Source of the DNA: Acidimicrobiaceae bacterium | Lineage (GTDB): Bacteria > Actinomycetota > Acidimicrobiia > Acidimicrobiales > RAAP-2 | Direction of reading: 5' to 3' | Assembly (NCBI GenBank): GCA_003135595.1 | Contig: PLCI01000108.1 | Location: 8,265 to 21,124, forward strand | Length of the DNA: 12,860 nt | Shown: positions 1-6,127 of the stretch, in pieces | Position numbering within the stretch: the stretch's first letter is position 1 | Layout: every line of letters begins with the position of its first letter | Program-made: the position numbers and the translations under genes | Notes under the pieces: model-generated | The model's input: only the letters and a program-made list of their open reading frames with translations | Told to the model about the DNA's origin: nothing | Database searches by the model: none

Positions 1-2
1 CC

Positions 3-542
3 GAGGACGATCGGCTCGCGGGCGAGCTGGCCGAGGACCCGAAGGAACGGGCCGAGCACGTGATGCTCGTGGACCTCGGCAGAAACGACCTCGGCCGGGT
101 CTGCGCCTACGGCACGATCGTCGTGGAGGAGCTCATGGTGGTCGAGCGATTCAGCCACGTCACGCACCTCACGAGCCAGGTCTCCGGCCAGCTCGCCGAC
201 GGCTTCTCGCCCGTCGACGTGCTGCGCGCGACGCTGCCGGCAGGCACGCTCTCGGGCGCGCCAAAGGTGCGAGCGATGGAGCTGATCAACGAGCTCGAGC
301 CCACTCGCAGGGGCGTCTACGGCGGGGTGGTGGGCTACCTCGACCTGTGCGGCAACATCGACACGGCGATCGCGATCCGCACGCTCGTCGTCGACACGCA
401 GGGCCGCGCGTCCGTGCAGGCAGGTGCGGGGATCGTCTTTGACTCAGACCCCGTCGCCGAGGACCAGGAGTGCCGCGCCAAGGCCGCGGCGCTGCTCGAG
501 GCCGTGAGCGTGGCCAACCTCATCGGCACGGGGGCCGGGTGA
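3..542 (+). CDS. trpE: Anthranilate synthase component I, C-terminal part (5' end outside window)
   Basis: Anthranilate synthase component I makes anthranilate from chorismate, the first committed step of tryptophan synthesis, using ammonia from the TrpG subunit. The reading frame is open from the window edge, so only the last 179 residues are seen. Visible chorismate-binding signatures are LVDLGRNDLGRV, GTLSGAPKVRAMELINELE, RRGVYGGVVGYLD, the IDTAIAIRT strand and GAGIVFDSDPVAEDQE near the end. These are shared with PabB and other chorismate-utilising enzymes. The choice of TrpE rests on the trpC, trpF, trpB and trpA genes that follow. The stop TGA (540-542) overlaps the GTG start of the next gene in a GTGA tetranucleotide, so the two are probably translationally coupled. 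No leader, attenuator or promoter for the operon lies in the window. Confidence 0.93.
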   Translation, partial: EDDRLAGELAEDPKERAEHVMLVDLGRNDLGRVCAYGTIVVEELMVVERFSHVTHLTSQVSGQLADGFSPVDVLRATLPAGTLSGAPKVRAMELINELEPTRRGVYGGVVGYLDLCGNIDTAIAIRTLVVDTQGRASVQAGAGIVFDSDPVAEDQECRAKAAALLEAVSVANLIGTGAG

Positions 543-1237
543 CGACGCTGCACGTCACCGAGCTGGTCGTGCTGCGTGGCGCCGACGCCCTGAGCTACGG
601 CGACTCCCAGAGCACCCAGGACCTCGCGGGCCTCGAGGTCGGCGCGGGCTCCGCGACCTTCGTGCTCGACCCGAAAGGCGAGATCGTGGCCGCGGCGCTC
701 GTTCGTCGCCCCGACGCCGAGGTCCTCACCTTCGAGGTCCCGGTGGGGGCGGGGGTCCCGCTGCGTGTCCGTCTCGAGCGCTTTGCGATCCGCTCGAAGG
801 TCGAGTTCGACGGGCCGCTGGCGCTCGGCGCGGACGACGGGGCGGCGCTCGACAGCGAGCTGGCCCGGATCAAAGCGGGCGTGCCCGGCCCCGCCGAGCT
901 CGCGCACGGGCTCGTGGTGCACGGCGTCGCGAGGGAGCTGCGTGATCGCTGCGTGTCGTTCACCAAGGGCTGCTACCCCGGCCAGGAGCTCGTGGCAAGG
1001 ATGCAGGCGCGCGGGGCGACGCCGCCGTACCAGCTGTGCCGACTCTCCCTCGACGAGCTCGCGGCAGTCGGCGATGCGGCGGGCGACCCGGCACGACAGG
1101 GGAGCGTCACCTCCGTCGCCGCGGACCCCGAGCGCAACGCGTTTGTGGCCCTGGCCGTCGTGCATCGTCGCGATGCCGCCGACGGCACACTCGAGGTGCG
1201 CACGTCCACCGGCACGCAGCTGGCAACGGTCCTGTAG
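539..1237 (+). CDS. ygfZ: YgfZ/GcvT-like folate-binding protein inside the trp operon
   Basis: This 232-residue protein looks like the YgfZ branch of the GcvT/aminomethyltransferase fold. Known members bind tetrahydrofolate and help make or repair certain iron-sulfur proteins. The diagnostic motif is KGCYPGQE at residues 143-150, with the conserved cysteine at 145. The N-terminus (residues 1-55, including LDPKGEIVAA) matches the start of the family, so the protein is complete at that end. It is shorter than the roughly 300-residue usual size, with the central and C-terminal parts compact. The GTG at 539 was chosen because it overlaps the trpE stop; the frame stays open upstream but that stretch is trpE coding sequence. 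No tryptophan-pathway role is known for this family, so it is either a passenger of the operon or reflects a need for iron-sulfur or folate chemistry. Family assignment is firm, cellular role is inferred. Confidence 0.85.
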   Translation: MTTLHVTELVVLRGADALSYGDSQSTQDLAGLEVGAGSATFVLDPKGEIVAAALVRRPDAEVLTFEVPVGAGVPLRVRLERFAIRSKVEFDGPLALGADDGAALDSELARIKAGVPGPAELAHGLVVHGVARELRDRCVSFTKGCYPGQELVARMQARGATPPYQLCRLSLDELAAVGDAAGDPARQGSVTSVAADPERNAFVALAVVHRRDAADGTLEVRTSTGTQLATVL

Positions 1238-1259
1238 GACCGATCAGTACGCTCTCAAC

Positions 1260-2063
1260 GTGGACACGCGCCTCGACTCGATCCTGGCGTACCACCGCGA
1301 GCGGGCGGCGCACGATGATCGAGACCTCGCAAAGCTGCTGAAGCGAGCCGGGCGGGCCGTCGTGCCCCCGTCGCTGCTGGCGGCGCTCGTGCGTCCGGAC
1401 CGAGCCGAGATCCGGGTCATCGCCGAGGTGAAGCGGCGATCCCCGAGCGCCGGGGTCCTCCGAGAGGACCTGAACGTCGGGGACCTCGCGGCTGCCTACG
1501 ACGAGGGTGGTGCCGCGGCGATCTCGGTGCTCACCGACGAGCCCCACTTCGGCGGGCACCTGAACGACATCGCGATCGTCCGTGACGCGACGACCCTGCC
1601 CGTGCTGCGCAAGGACTTCACGGTGTGCGCGCAGGACGTCTGCGACGCTCGGCTCATGGGGGCGAGCGCCGTGCTCCTCATCGTCGTTGCACTCACGCGT
1701 GCCGAGCTGCGAGTGATGCTCGAGATCGCGACCGCGCTCGGCCTGACCGCGCTCGTCGAGGTCCACGACGCGCGGGAGCAGGCGCTCGCGCTCGACTTAG
1801 GCGCCTTGGTCGTCGGGGTGAACCAGCGCGACCTCGCGACGTTCGAGGTCGATCCGGAGCGCGCGGCCGCGCTCGCGGGGACCTTCCCGTCCGACGTGGT
1901 GACCGTGGCCGAGTCCGGCATCCGCGATGCCCGCGACGCACGGCGGTTCGCGGAGCTCGGCTACGACGCGATCCTCGTCGGCGAGGCGTTCGTGCGCGCA
2001 GGCGACCCGGCTCGAGCGGTGGCGGACTTCCGTGAGGCAAGCGTGAGCGGGGTGGCGGCGTGA
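1260..2063 (+). CDS. trpC: Indole-3-glycerol phosphate synthase
   Basis: TrpC converts CdRP (carboxyphenylaminodeoxyribulose phosphate) to indole-3-glycerol phosphate in the cytoplasm. The 267-residue product is a full-length single (beta/alpha)8 barrel. Expected active-site residues are present: E56 and K58 in AEVKRRSPS, K118 in LRKDF, E167 in LVEVHD, N188 in GVNQRDL, and E218-S219 in VAESGI, with a phosphate-binding ILVGEAFV near the end. The frame is open far upstream, but the homologous N-terminus (DSILAYHRERA) begins just after the GTG at 1260, so that start was chosen. There is a 22-base gap after ygfZ, the only gap between trp-operon genes in this window, with no obvious terminator. 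The stop overlaps the trpF start by GTGA. Confidence 0.95.
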   Translation: MDTRLDSILAYHRERAAHDDRDLAKLLKRAGRAVVPPSLLAALVRPDRAEIRVIAEVKRRSPSAGVLREDLNVGDLAAAYDEGGAAAISVLTDEPHFGGHLNDIAIVRDATTLPVLRKDFTVCAQDVCDARLMGASAVLLIVVALTRAELRVMLEIATALGLTALVEVHDAREQALALDLGALVVGVNQRDLATFEVDPERAAALAGTFPSDVVTVAESGIRDARDARRFAELGYDAILVGEAFVRAGDPARAVADFREASVSGVAA

Positions 2064-2728
2064 TCCCCTCGGACCGCTACTTCGTGAAGATCTGCGGCGT
2101 CACGACCGAGGAGGACGCGCTGCTCGCGGTCGGCCTCGGGGCGTCGGCGATCGGGTTCGTCCTTGCGCCCTCCCCGCGCCAGCTCGCGGCCGCCAAGGTT
2201 GCCGACATCGTGAAGCGCCTCCCGGCGGGCACGATCTCGATCGGCGTGTTCCGTGACGAGGCGCCACAGCGCGTGGTCGACGTCGTGAACCATGCCGGGC
2301 TCTCAGGCGCCCAGCTGCACGGCCACGAGACGCCCGCGACGACCCAGTACGTGCGCGAGCGGATCGGGATGGTGATCAAGGCGTTCCCGGCCGGCAGCCC
2401 CCGCCTGAAGGAGGCCGACGACTTCGGCGCGGACCTGGTCCTCGTGGACGCGCCCACCCCGGGCAGCGGCAGGCTCGTCGACTTCTCGGTGCTCGAGGGG
2501 CTCGGCGACGCCTCCAAGCTCGTGCTCGCAGGCGGGCTGACGCCCGAAAACGTCACCGAGGCAATACACCGCGTCGCGCCGTTCGGCGTCGACGTCGCGA
2601 CCGGCGTCGAGTCCGCACCGGGCGTCAAGGACCCGCGCAAGGTCGCCGCGTTCATCGCGGCGGCACGCGCCGCGGCGCCAGTGCGGCCCGAGGAGCCCGA
2701 CGAGCCGTTCGACTGGCGCTACAGGTGA
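2060..2728 (+). CDS. trpF: Phosphoribosylanthranilate isomerase
   Basis: TrpF isomerises phosphoribosylanthranilate to CdRP by an Amadori rearrangement, the step just before TrpC. The 222-residue barrel shows the catalytic general-base cysteine C12 in VKICGVT and the catalytic aspartate D130 in LVLVDAP. Other marks are GFVLAPSPR, QLHGHE, the phosphate-binding LAGGLTPENV and GVDVATGVESAPGVKD. The family's usual glycine-rich GGTG after the aspartate reads GSGR here. The last 15 or so residues form an acidic tail ending PFDWRYR that lies outside the barrel core and has no function I can name. The GTG start overlaps the trpC stop (GTGA) and the stop overlaps trpB in the same way, which supports coupled translation. 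Confidence 0.95.
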   Translation: MIPSDRYFVKICGVTTEEDALLAVGLGASAIGFVLAPSPRQLAAAKVADIVKRLPAGTISIGVFRDEAPQRVVDVVNHAGLSGAQLHGHETPATTQYVRERIGMVIKAFPAGSPRLKEADDFGADLVLVDAPTPGSGRLVDFSVLEGLGDASKLVLAGGLTPENVTEAIHRVAPFGVDVATGVESAPGVKDPRKVAAFIAAARAAAPVRPEEPDEPFDWRYR

Positions 2729-3897
2729 GCGCGCTGCGTGATCCCGCAGCCGACGGGCGCTTCGGCGAGTTCGGGGGCCACTTCGTCCCCGAGGTGCTCG
2801 TCCCGGTCTGCGCGGAGCTGGACACCGCGTTCCGAGACGCCTGGGCGGACCCTTCGTTCCGAGGCGAGTACCTGGCGGTGCTTCGCGACTTCGGCGGCCG
2901 CCCCACACCGCTCACTGAGTGCGCCCGGCTGTCCGAGTCGCTCGGCGTGCGCGTCCTGCTCAAGCGCGAGGACCTGCTGCATACCGGCTCGCACAAGCTG
3001 AACAACGTCGTCGGGCAGGGGTTGCTCGCCCGCCGCATGGGCAAGCGACGCCTCATCGCAGAGACCGGCGCCGGCCAGCACGGCGTCGCGACCGCGACGG
3101 CTGCGGCACTCTTCGGCCTGGAGTGCACCGTGTTCATGGGTGAGGTCGACACCCGCCGTCAGCAGCTGAACGTGTTCCGCATGGAGCTGCTCGGCGCGAC
3201 CGTGCGCACCGTGACCTCGGGGAGCCAGACGCTGAAGGACGCCGTCAACGAGGCGATGCGCGAGTGGGTCACGTGCGTCGACGACACGCACTACTGCCTC
3301 GGCTCGGCGATGGGACCGCACCCCTTCCCCTGGATGGTCCGGGAGTTCCAGCGCGTGATCGGCGACGAGTCTCGCTGCCAGCTCGTCGATCGCGGCATCG
3401 AGACCCCCGACGTCGTCGTCGCCTGCGTCGGTGGTGGCTCGAACGCGATCGGCCTGTTCAGCGGCTTCATCGACACCGACGCCCGACTCGTCGGCGTCGA
3501 GGCGAGCGGGGGGGCGGCGATCGGCGCGGGCACCCCCGGCGTGCTCCACGGCATGCGCTCGATGCTGCTCCAGGACGCCGATGGCCAGATCCTCGAGGCG
3601 CACTCCATCTCGGCGGGGCTCGACTACCCGGGCGTCGGTCCCGAGCACGCCTATCTCGCGGCGATCGGGCGCGCCGAGTACCCCTCTGCGAACGACGACG
3701 AGGTCCTCGACGCGGTCGGGATGCTCGCTCGCACCGAGGGCATCATCGCCGCGCTCGAGTCGGCCCACGCCGTCGCGTGGCTGCTGCGCGAGGCGGGACG
3801 GTCGATCCCGACGGGCTCGACCGTGCTCCTCGGGCTCTCGGGACGCGGCGACAAGGACATGGCTCACGTCGCCGCGTTGCTCGCCGAGCGGACGTGA
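2725..3897 (+). CDS. trpB: Tryptophan synthase beta chain
   Basis: TrpB condenses indole with serine to form tryptophan, using pyridoxal phosphate, in an alpha2beta2 complex with TrpA. The 390-residue length is typical. The PLP-binding lysine is K91 in SHKLNN, the catalytic glutamate is E113 in AETGAGQHG, the phosphate-binding loop is GGGSN at 236-240, and S372 in LSGRGDKD sits where the PLP ring nitrogen is held. The N-terminal GRFGEFGGHFVPE is the classic TrpB1 opening, so this is the TrpA-partnered form rather than the stand-alone TrpB2. The GTG start and the TGA stop each sit in GTGA overlaps with trpF and trpA. Confidence 0.97.
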   Translation: MSALRDPAADGRFGEFGGHFVPEVLVPVCAELDTAFRDAWADPSFRGEYLAVLRDFGGRPTPLTECARLSESLGVRVLLKREDLLHTGSHKLNNVVGQGLLARRMGKRRLIAETGAGQHGVATATAAALFGLECTVFMGEVDTRRQQLNVFRMELLGATVRTVTSGSQTLKDAVNEAMREWVTCVDDTHYCLGSAMGPHPFPWMVREFQRVIGDESRCQLVDRGIETPDVVVACVGGGSNAIGLFSGFIDTDARLVGVEASGGAAIGAGTPGVLHGMRSMLLQDADGQILEAHSISAGLDYPGVGPEHAYLAAIGRAEYPSANDDEVLDAVGMLARTEGIIAALESAHAVAWLLREAGRSIPTGSTVLLGLSGRGDKDMAHVAALLAERT

Positions 3898-4670
3898 GCC
3901 TGCCGCTCGGCTCGACCCTCGCCACGTCGCGCGACGGCGGCCGCAAGCTCCTCGTCGCCTACGTGATGGCTGGCAGCACGCCGACGTGGCTCGACACGGT
4001 CGCCTGCATCGTCGCGGCGGGTGCCGACGCCGTCGAGGTCGGGCTGGCCTTCTCGGACCCGATCATCGACGGGCCCACGATCCAGGCCGCCGCCACCGCA
4101 TCCCTCGCTGCCGGCACGACGTTCGACGCCGTGGTCGAGGACCTGTCGGGCCGCGCCTACGGCGTCCCGCTCGTGGCGATGACCTACGCCAACGTGCTGC
4201 TGCGCCGCGGCTACCCGAGCGCCGCAGCCAGCCTCCTCGGAGCCGGCTGCACCGGTGCCATCGTGCCGGACCTGTCCCTCGAGGAGCTCGACGACTGGCA
4301 GGACGCCGCGGACGCCGTGGGCATCGAGACCGTGCTGCTCGCGGCGCCGTCGACCCCGCCCTCGCGACTCCACCTGCTCTGCCAGCGCTCCCAGGGATTC
4401 CTCTACGCAGTCGGACGGATGGCGACGACGGGCGAGACGACCCGCCTCGATCCGAGGGGCATCGAGCTCGTCGGTGCGCTTCGACCCCGCACGGACCTCC
4501 CGATCTGCCTCGGCATCGGCGTGTCGACGCCCGCGCACGCCGCGTCGGCGTGCGCGGTTGCCGACGGCGTCGTGGTTGGCTCTGCGATCGTGCGTCGCAT
4601 GCTCGAAGGGGCGAGCCCCGAGGAGGTCGGCGCCTTCGTCGCGACGCTGCGCAGAGGTATCGACGCCTAA
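3894..4670 (+). CDS. trpA: Tryptophan synthase alpha chain
   Basis: TrpA splits indole-3-glycerol phosphate to indole and glyceraldehyde 3-phosphate, and passes indole to TrpB through a tunnel. The 258-residue product has the two catalytic acids, E48 in VEVGLAFSDP and D59 in IIDGPTIQ. The active-site glycine-rich segment reads AVGRMATTGE and the phosphate site GIGVSTP...GVVVGSA. Several positions differ from the enterobacterial consensus, for example AFSDP for PFSDP, but not at catalytic residues. The GTG start overlaps the trpB stop. The stop codon is formed with the insertion sequence: T4668 belongs to the CT core, while A4669 and A4670 are the first bases of the IS110 element. Without the element the stop would be TAG at the same position, so the protein is unchanged. 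Confidence 0.94.
   Translation: MSLPLGSTLATSRDGGRKLLVAYVMAGSTPTWLDTVACIVAAGADAVEVGLAFSDPIIDGPTIQAAATASLAAGTTFDAVVEDLSGRAYGVPLVAMTYANVLLRRGYPSAAASLLGAGCTGAIVPDLSLEELDDWQDAADAVGIETVLLAAPSTPPSRLHLLCQRSQGFLYAVGRMATTGETTRLDPRGIELVGALRPRTDLPICLGIGVSTPAHAASACAVADGVVVGSAIVRRMLEGASPEEVGAFVATLRRGIDA
4667..4668 (+). repeat. Left CT core dinucleotide of the IS110 insertion
   Basis: The CT joins the left target half (ACGC just before it) to the element's left end (AATGA just after it). It is also part of the last trpA alanine codon and stop. CT is the core known for the related IS621. The assignment depends on the guide-RNA matches. A competing 6-base repeat GGTATC (4656-4661 and 6121-6126) is explained less well. 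Confidence 0.75.
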
Positions 4671-4720
4671 TGAGTGTGGAAGGGACGCCCGATTGTGAGC
4701 GATCCTTTCTCCGAGCCGCT

Positions 4721-4790
4721 GACCGGTGAGCACTCAATACGCCTGAGCCTCGAGCTCTAGCTCTAGCTCTAGAGCGTGCCCCGGCCGGTC
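4721..4790 (+). other. Bridge RNA target-binding loop
   Basis: The closing stem is GACCGG (4721-4726) with CCGGTC (4785-4790), then GCAC (4730-4733) with GTGC (4776-4779). On the 5' side of the internal loop ACGCCT (4739-4744) equals the left target plus core, ACGCCT at 4663-4668. An apical hairpin GAGC-CTCGA-GCTC (4745-4757) follows. On the 3' side GCTCTAG (4766-4772) is the exact reverse complement of core plus right target, CTAGAGC at 6126-6132. It ends three bases before the stem, the same spacing as the guide in the donor loop. GCTCTAG is also present at 4754 and 4760, so the exact guide register is inferred from spacing. Confidence 0.75.
4754..4772 (+). repeat. Three tandem GCTCTA hexamers in the bridge RNA target loop
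   Basis: GCTCTA occurs three times in a row (4754, 4760, 4766) followed by G. Each copy starts a GCTCTAG that could pair with the right target. The first copy also closes the apical hairpin of the loop, and the third is in the position expected for the guide. The segment also makes a 7-bp hairpin (4754-4760 with 4769-4775), but it has no following T run and lies inside the insertion sequence, so it was not called a trp terminator. Confidence 0.85.
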
Positions 4791-4793
4791 GGT

Positions 4794-4864
4794 GAGGACG
4801 ACGGAGATGGCTGGAGGGGTGTCGTGCCAGGAGCACTGATTCATTAGGTCGCCACCGTCGCCTC
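4794..4864 (+). other. Bridge RNA donor-binding loop
   Basis: A long stem closes it: GAGG (4794-4797) with CCTC (4861-4864), CGACGG (4799-4804) with CCGTCG (4855-4860) and TGGC (4808-4811) with GCCA (4851-4854), with small bulges. Inside, GAGGGGTGTC (4814-4823) matches the element's right end GAGGGGTATC (6117-6126) at 9 of 10 positions. The one difference gives a G-T wobble with the bottom strand. The second core base is not matched on this side. An apical hairpin GTGC-CAGGA-GCAC (4824-4836) follows. Then TCATTAG (4841-4847) is the exact reverse complement of CTAATGA (4667-4673), the core plus left end. Confidence 0.82.
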
Positions 4865-4877
4865 GGGCTCTCGACTC

Positions 4878-4883
4878 AGGAGG
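4878..4883 (+). promoter_or_regulatory. Strong ribosome binding site for the transposase
   Basis: AGGAGG six bases before the ATG at 4890. It fixes the transposase start. It contrasts with the neighbouring chromosomal genes, which mostly use GTG in stop/start overlaps without a separate site. Confidence 0.85.
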
Positions 4884-4889
4884 TGACTG

Positions 4890-6104
4890 ATGCTGTGCGT
4901 TGGAGTGGACTGGGCTTTGGCCCACCACGACGTCTGCGTGATGGACGACACCGGCAAGGTGCTCGGCCGCAAGCGCATCGCGGACTCCTTGACGGGGCTT
5001 GCCGAGCTGCACGCGCTGCTCGCCGAGCACGCAGAGGAGCCCGACGAGGTTGTCGTCGGGATCGAGAAGGACCGTGGTCTGATCGTGACGGCCCTGATCG
5101 CTGCTGGCTACCTCGTCTACGCGGTCAATCCGTTGGCCTCCTCGCGCTATCGCGACCGCCACCACGTCTCGGGGGCGAAGTCCGACCCAGGCGATGCCAA
5201 GGTCCTGGCCGACATGGTGCGCACCGACCGGCACAACCTGCGCGAGGCCGCGGGTGACTCCGCCCTCGCTGACGGAGTGAAGGTCCTCGCCCGTGCCCAT
5301 CAGCGCGCGATCTGGTCGCGCCAGCGCCACCTGAACGCGCTTCGCAACGCGCTCAAGGACTACTTCCCAGGCGCGCTCGAGGCTTTCGGGACCGACCTGT
5401 CATCCATCGACGCGCTCGCGGTGCTCGCGGTCGCGCCGACGCCGCCGATCGCACGGGCGCTCACCGTCGAGGGCATCAGGGTTCTCCTGAGTGTGGGTGG
5501 CAGACAGCGCAACCTCGAGCGGCGTGCGACCGAGATCTTCGACGCCCTCCAGCGTCCGCAGCTCGCTCAGCCGCCCGTGCTCGAGTCTGCCTACGGCCAC
5601 GTGACGACGTCCTCGATGCGGATGATCGCGGCCGCGAACGCCGAGGTCGCTGAGCTTGAAGGCGCACTCACGGCGGATTTTGAGAAGCACCCGGACGCCA
5701 AGCTCATCCTCTCCCTGCCAGGACTTGGGACGGTCTTGGGCGCCCGGGTGCTCGGCGAGTTCGGGGATGACCCGGACCGCTATGTCGACGCCAAGTCTCG
5801 CAGGAACTACGCCGGCACGTCGCCGATCACGAAGGCGTCGGGGCGCTCGAAGGTCGTGCTCGCGCGGTTCGCCCGCAATCGCCACCTCGGCGATGCCCTC
5901 GATTGGTGGGCGTTCTGCTCGCTCACCAAGTCACCAGGAGCGCGGGGCTACTACGACGAGCTGCGCGCCCGAGGAAAGACCGATCGACAAGCCAGACGAC
6001 AGCTGGCGAACCGCTGGGTCGGCATCCTGCACGCCTGCCTCGACAGCCACACCCCCTATGACGAAGCAACTGCGTGGTCGCAGCGTCGGGAACTCGCGGC
6101 TTGA
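4890..6104 (+). CDS. IS110-family transposase (bridge-RNA-guided DEDD/serine recombinase)
   Basis: The 404-residue protein has the two IS110 domains. The N-terminal RuvC-like DEDD domain shows D7 in VGVDWA, E59 in VGIEKDRG, and D99 and D102 in KSDPGDA. This spacing closely follows the catalytic set known for IS621 (D11, E60, D102, D105). A helical region (about 120-265) links to the C-terminal Transposase_20 domain with LILSLPGLGTVLGARVLGEFGD (272-293) and YAGTSPITKASGRS (307-320). S317 in ASG is the likely nucleophile, with S311 as the other candidate. The family is known to recombine the circular element with the target through the bridge RNA, without a canonical DDE reaction. The ATG at 4890 has a strong ribosome binding site. 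No frameshift or missing catalytic residue was seen. The stop TGA lies inside a TTGACA promoter element. Confidence 0.96.
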   Translation: MLCVGVDWALAHHDVCVMDDTGKVLGRKRIADSLTGLAELHALLAEHAEEPDEVVVGIEKDRGLIVTALIAAGYLVYAVNPLASSRYRDRHHVSGAKSDPGDAKVLADMVRTDRHNLREAAGDSALADGVKVLARAHQRAIWSRQRHLNALRNALKDYFPGALEAFGTDLSSIDALAVLAVAPTPPIARALTVEGIRVLLSVGGRQRNLERRATEIFDALQRPQLAQPPVLESAYGHVTTSSMRMIAAANAEVAELEGALTADFEKHPDAKLILSLPGLGTVLGARVLGEFGDDPDRYVDAKSRRNYAGTSPITKASGRSKVVLARFARNRHLGDALDWWAFCSLTKSPGARGYYDELRARGKTDRQARRQLANRWVGILHACLDSHTPYDEATAWSQRRELAA

Positions 6105-6106
6105 CA
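6101..6106 (+). promoter_or_regulatory. -35 half of a split promoter at the IS110 right end
   Basis: A perfect TTGACA that includes the transposase stop codon. In the integrated element the sequence 18 bases downstream is TCTAGA, a poor -10. If the ends join in a circle, the -10 becomes TCTAAT (6125-6127 joined to 4669-4671), five of six bases of the consensus with an 18-base spacer. Transcription would then start near 4678, where the bridge RNA fold begins. Junction promoters driving the bridge RNA are known for this family. This instance is inferred. Confidence 0.65.
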
Positions 6107-6125
6107 GCTTCGGGGCGAGGGGTAT

Positions 6126-6127
6126 CT
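6126..6127 (+). repeat. Right CT core dinucleotide of the IS110 insertion
   Basis: The CT joins the element's right end (GGGGTAT) to the right target half (AGAGC). These two bases plus A6128 are also the fabF stop codon read on the minus strand, so the element abuts fabF with no spacer. Confidence 0.75.

Larger units (their letters stand above)
4678..4866 (+). ncRNA. Predicted bridge RNA of the IS110 element
   Basis: Bridge RNAs of IS110 elements are known to pair through one loop with the target DNA and through a second loop with the joined element ends, and so direct the recombinase. This stretch shows that architecture by hand folding. A 5' stem-loop pairs GGAAGG (4678-4683) with CCTTTC (4704-4709, one G-U), with CGC/GCG inside. 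A target-binding loop spans 4721-4790 and a donor-binding loop 4794-4864. All four guide segments match real DNA: left target 6 nt, right target 7 nt, left donor 9 of 10 plus one G-U, right donor 7 nt. The length of about 190 nt is close to that known for IS621 (about 177). The ends are estimates: the 5' end from the first stem and a junction promoter, the 3' end from the last stem. Confidence 0.85.
4669..6127 (+). mobile_element. Complete IS110-family insertion sequence between trpA and fabF
   Basis: A 1459-bp element (counting one CT core) with an intact transposase, a 221-base non-coding left end and a 23-base right end including the core. Boundaries are inferred from a CT dinucleotide at 4667-4668 and 6126-6127 and from guide matches in the left-end RNA. 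The donor-side guides match both element ends and the target-side guides match both flanks. IS110 elements are known to lack terminal inverted repeats and to insert through a short core without a true target duplication, which fits here. Long left end with short right end is the IS110-group layout rather than IS1111. Removing the element rebuilds a junction in which trpA and fabF share a CTAG. No inactivating change was seen, so it may be recent or active (inference). Confidence 0.9.

Noticed and set aside
335..1165. Long minus-strand open frame opposite trpE and ygfZ (276 codons), and similar ones opposite trpB and polA.
   Set aside because: Shadows of high third-position GC in the real genes. 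No motif or start context supports them.
4671..4736. TGAGTG (4671-4676) and CACTCA (4731-4736) could pair, or CACTCA could be the right-donor guide.
   Set aside because: The alternative guide TCATTAG at 4841-4847 is an exact 7-base match including the core and lies in a well-formed loop. CACTCAATAC has mismatches next to the core.
4754..4772. Short tandem repeat as a CRISPR-like array.
   Set aside because: Three hexamers without spacers, and no cas genes in the window.
4754..4775. Hairpin GCTCTAG/CTAGAGC as a Rho-independent terminator of the trp operon.
   Set aside because: No T run follows, it lies inside the insertion sequence, and the bases are better explained as the target-binding loop of the bridge RNA.
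4890..6104. Terminal inverted repeats or a DDE transposase for the insertion sequence.
   Set aside because: The ends share no inverted repeat, and the protein shows IS110 DEDD and serine motifs rather than DDE.
4656..6126. GGTATC present at both edges of the element (4656-4661 and 6121-6126), possibly a target-site duplication.
   Set aside because: IS110 elements do not make such duplications. The CT core is supported by four guide matches and by the rebuilt shared stop codon. The right-hand GGTATC is also matched by the donor guide, so it belongs to the element.
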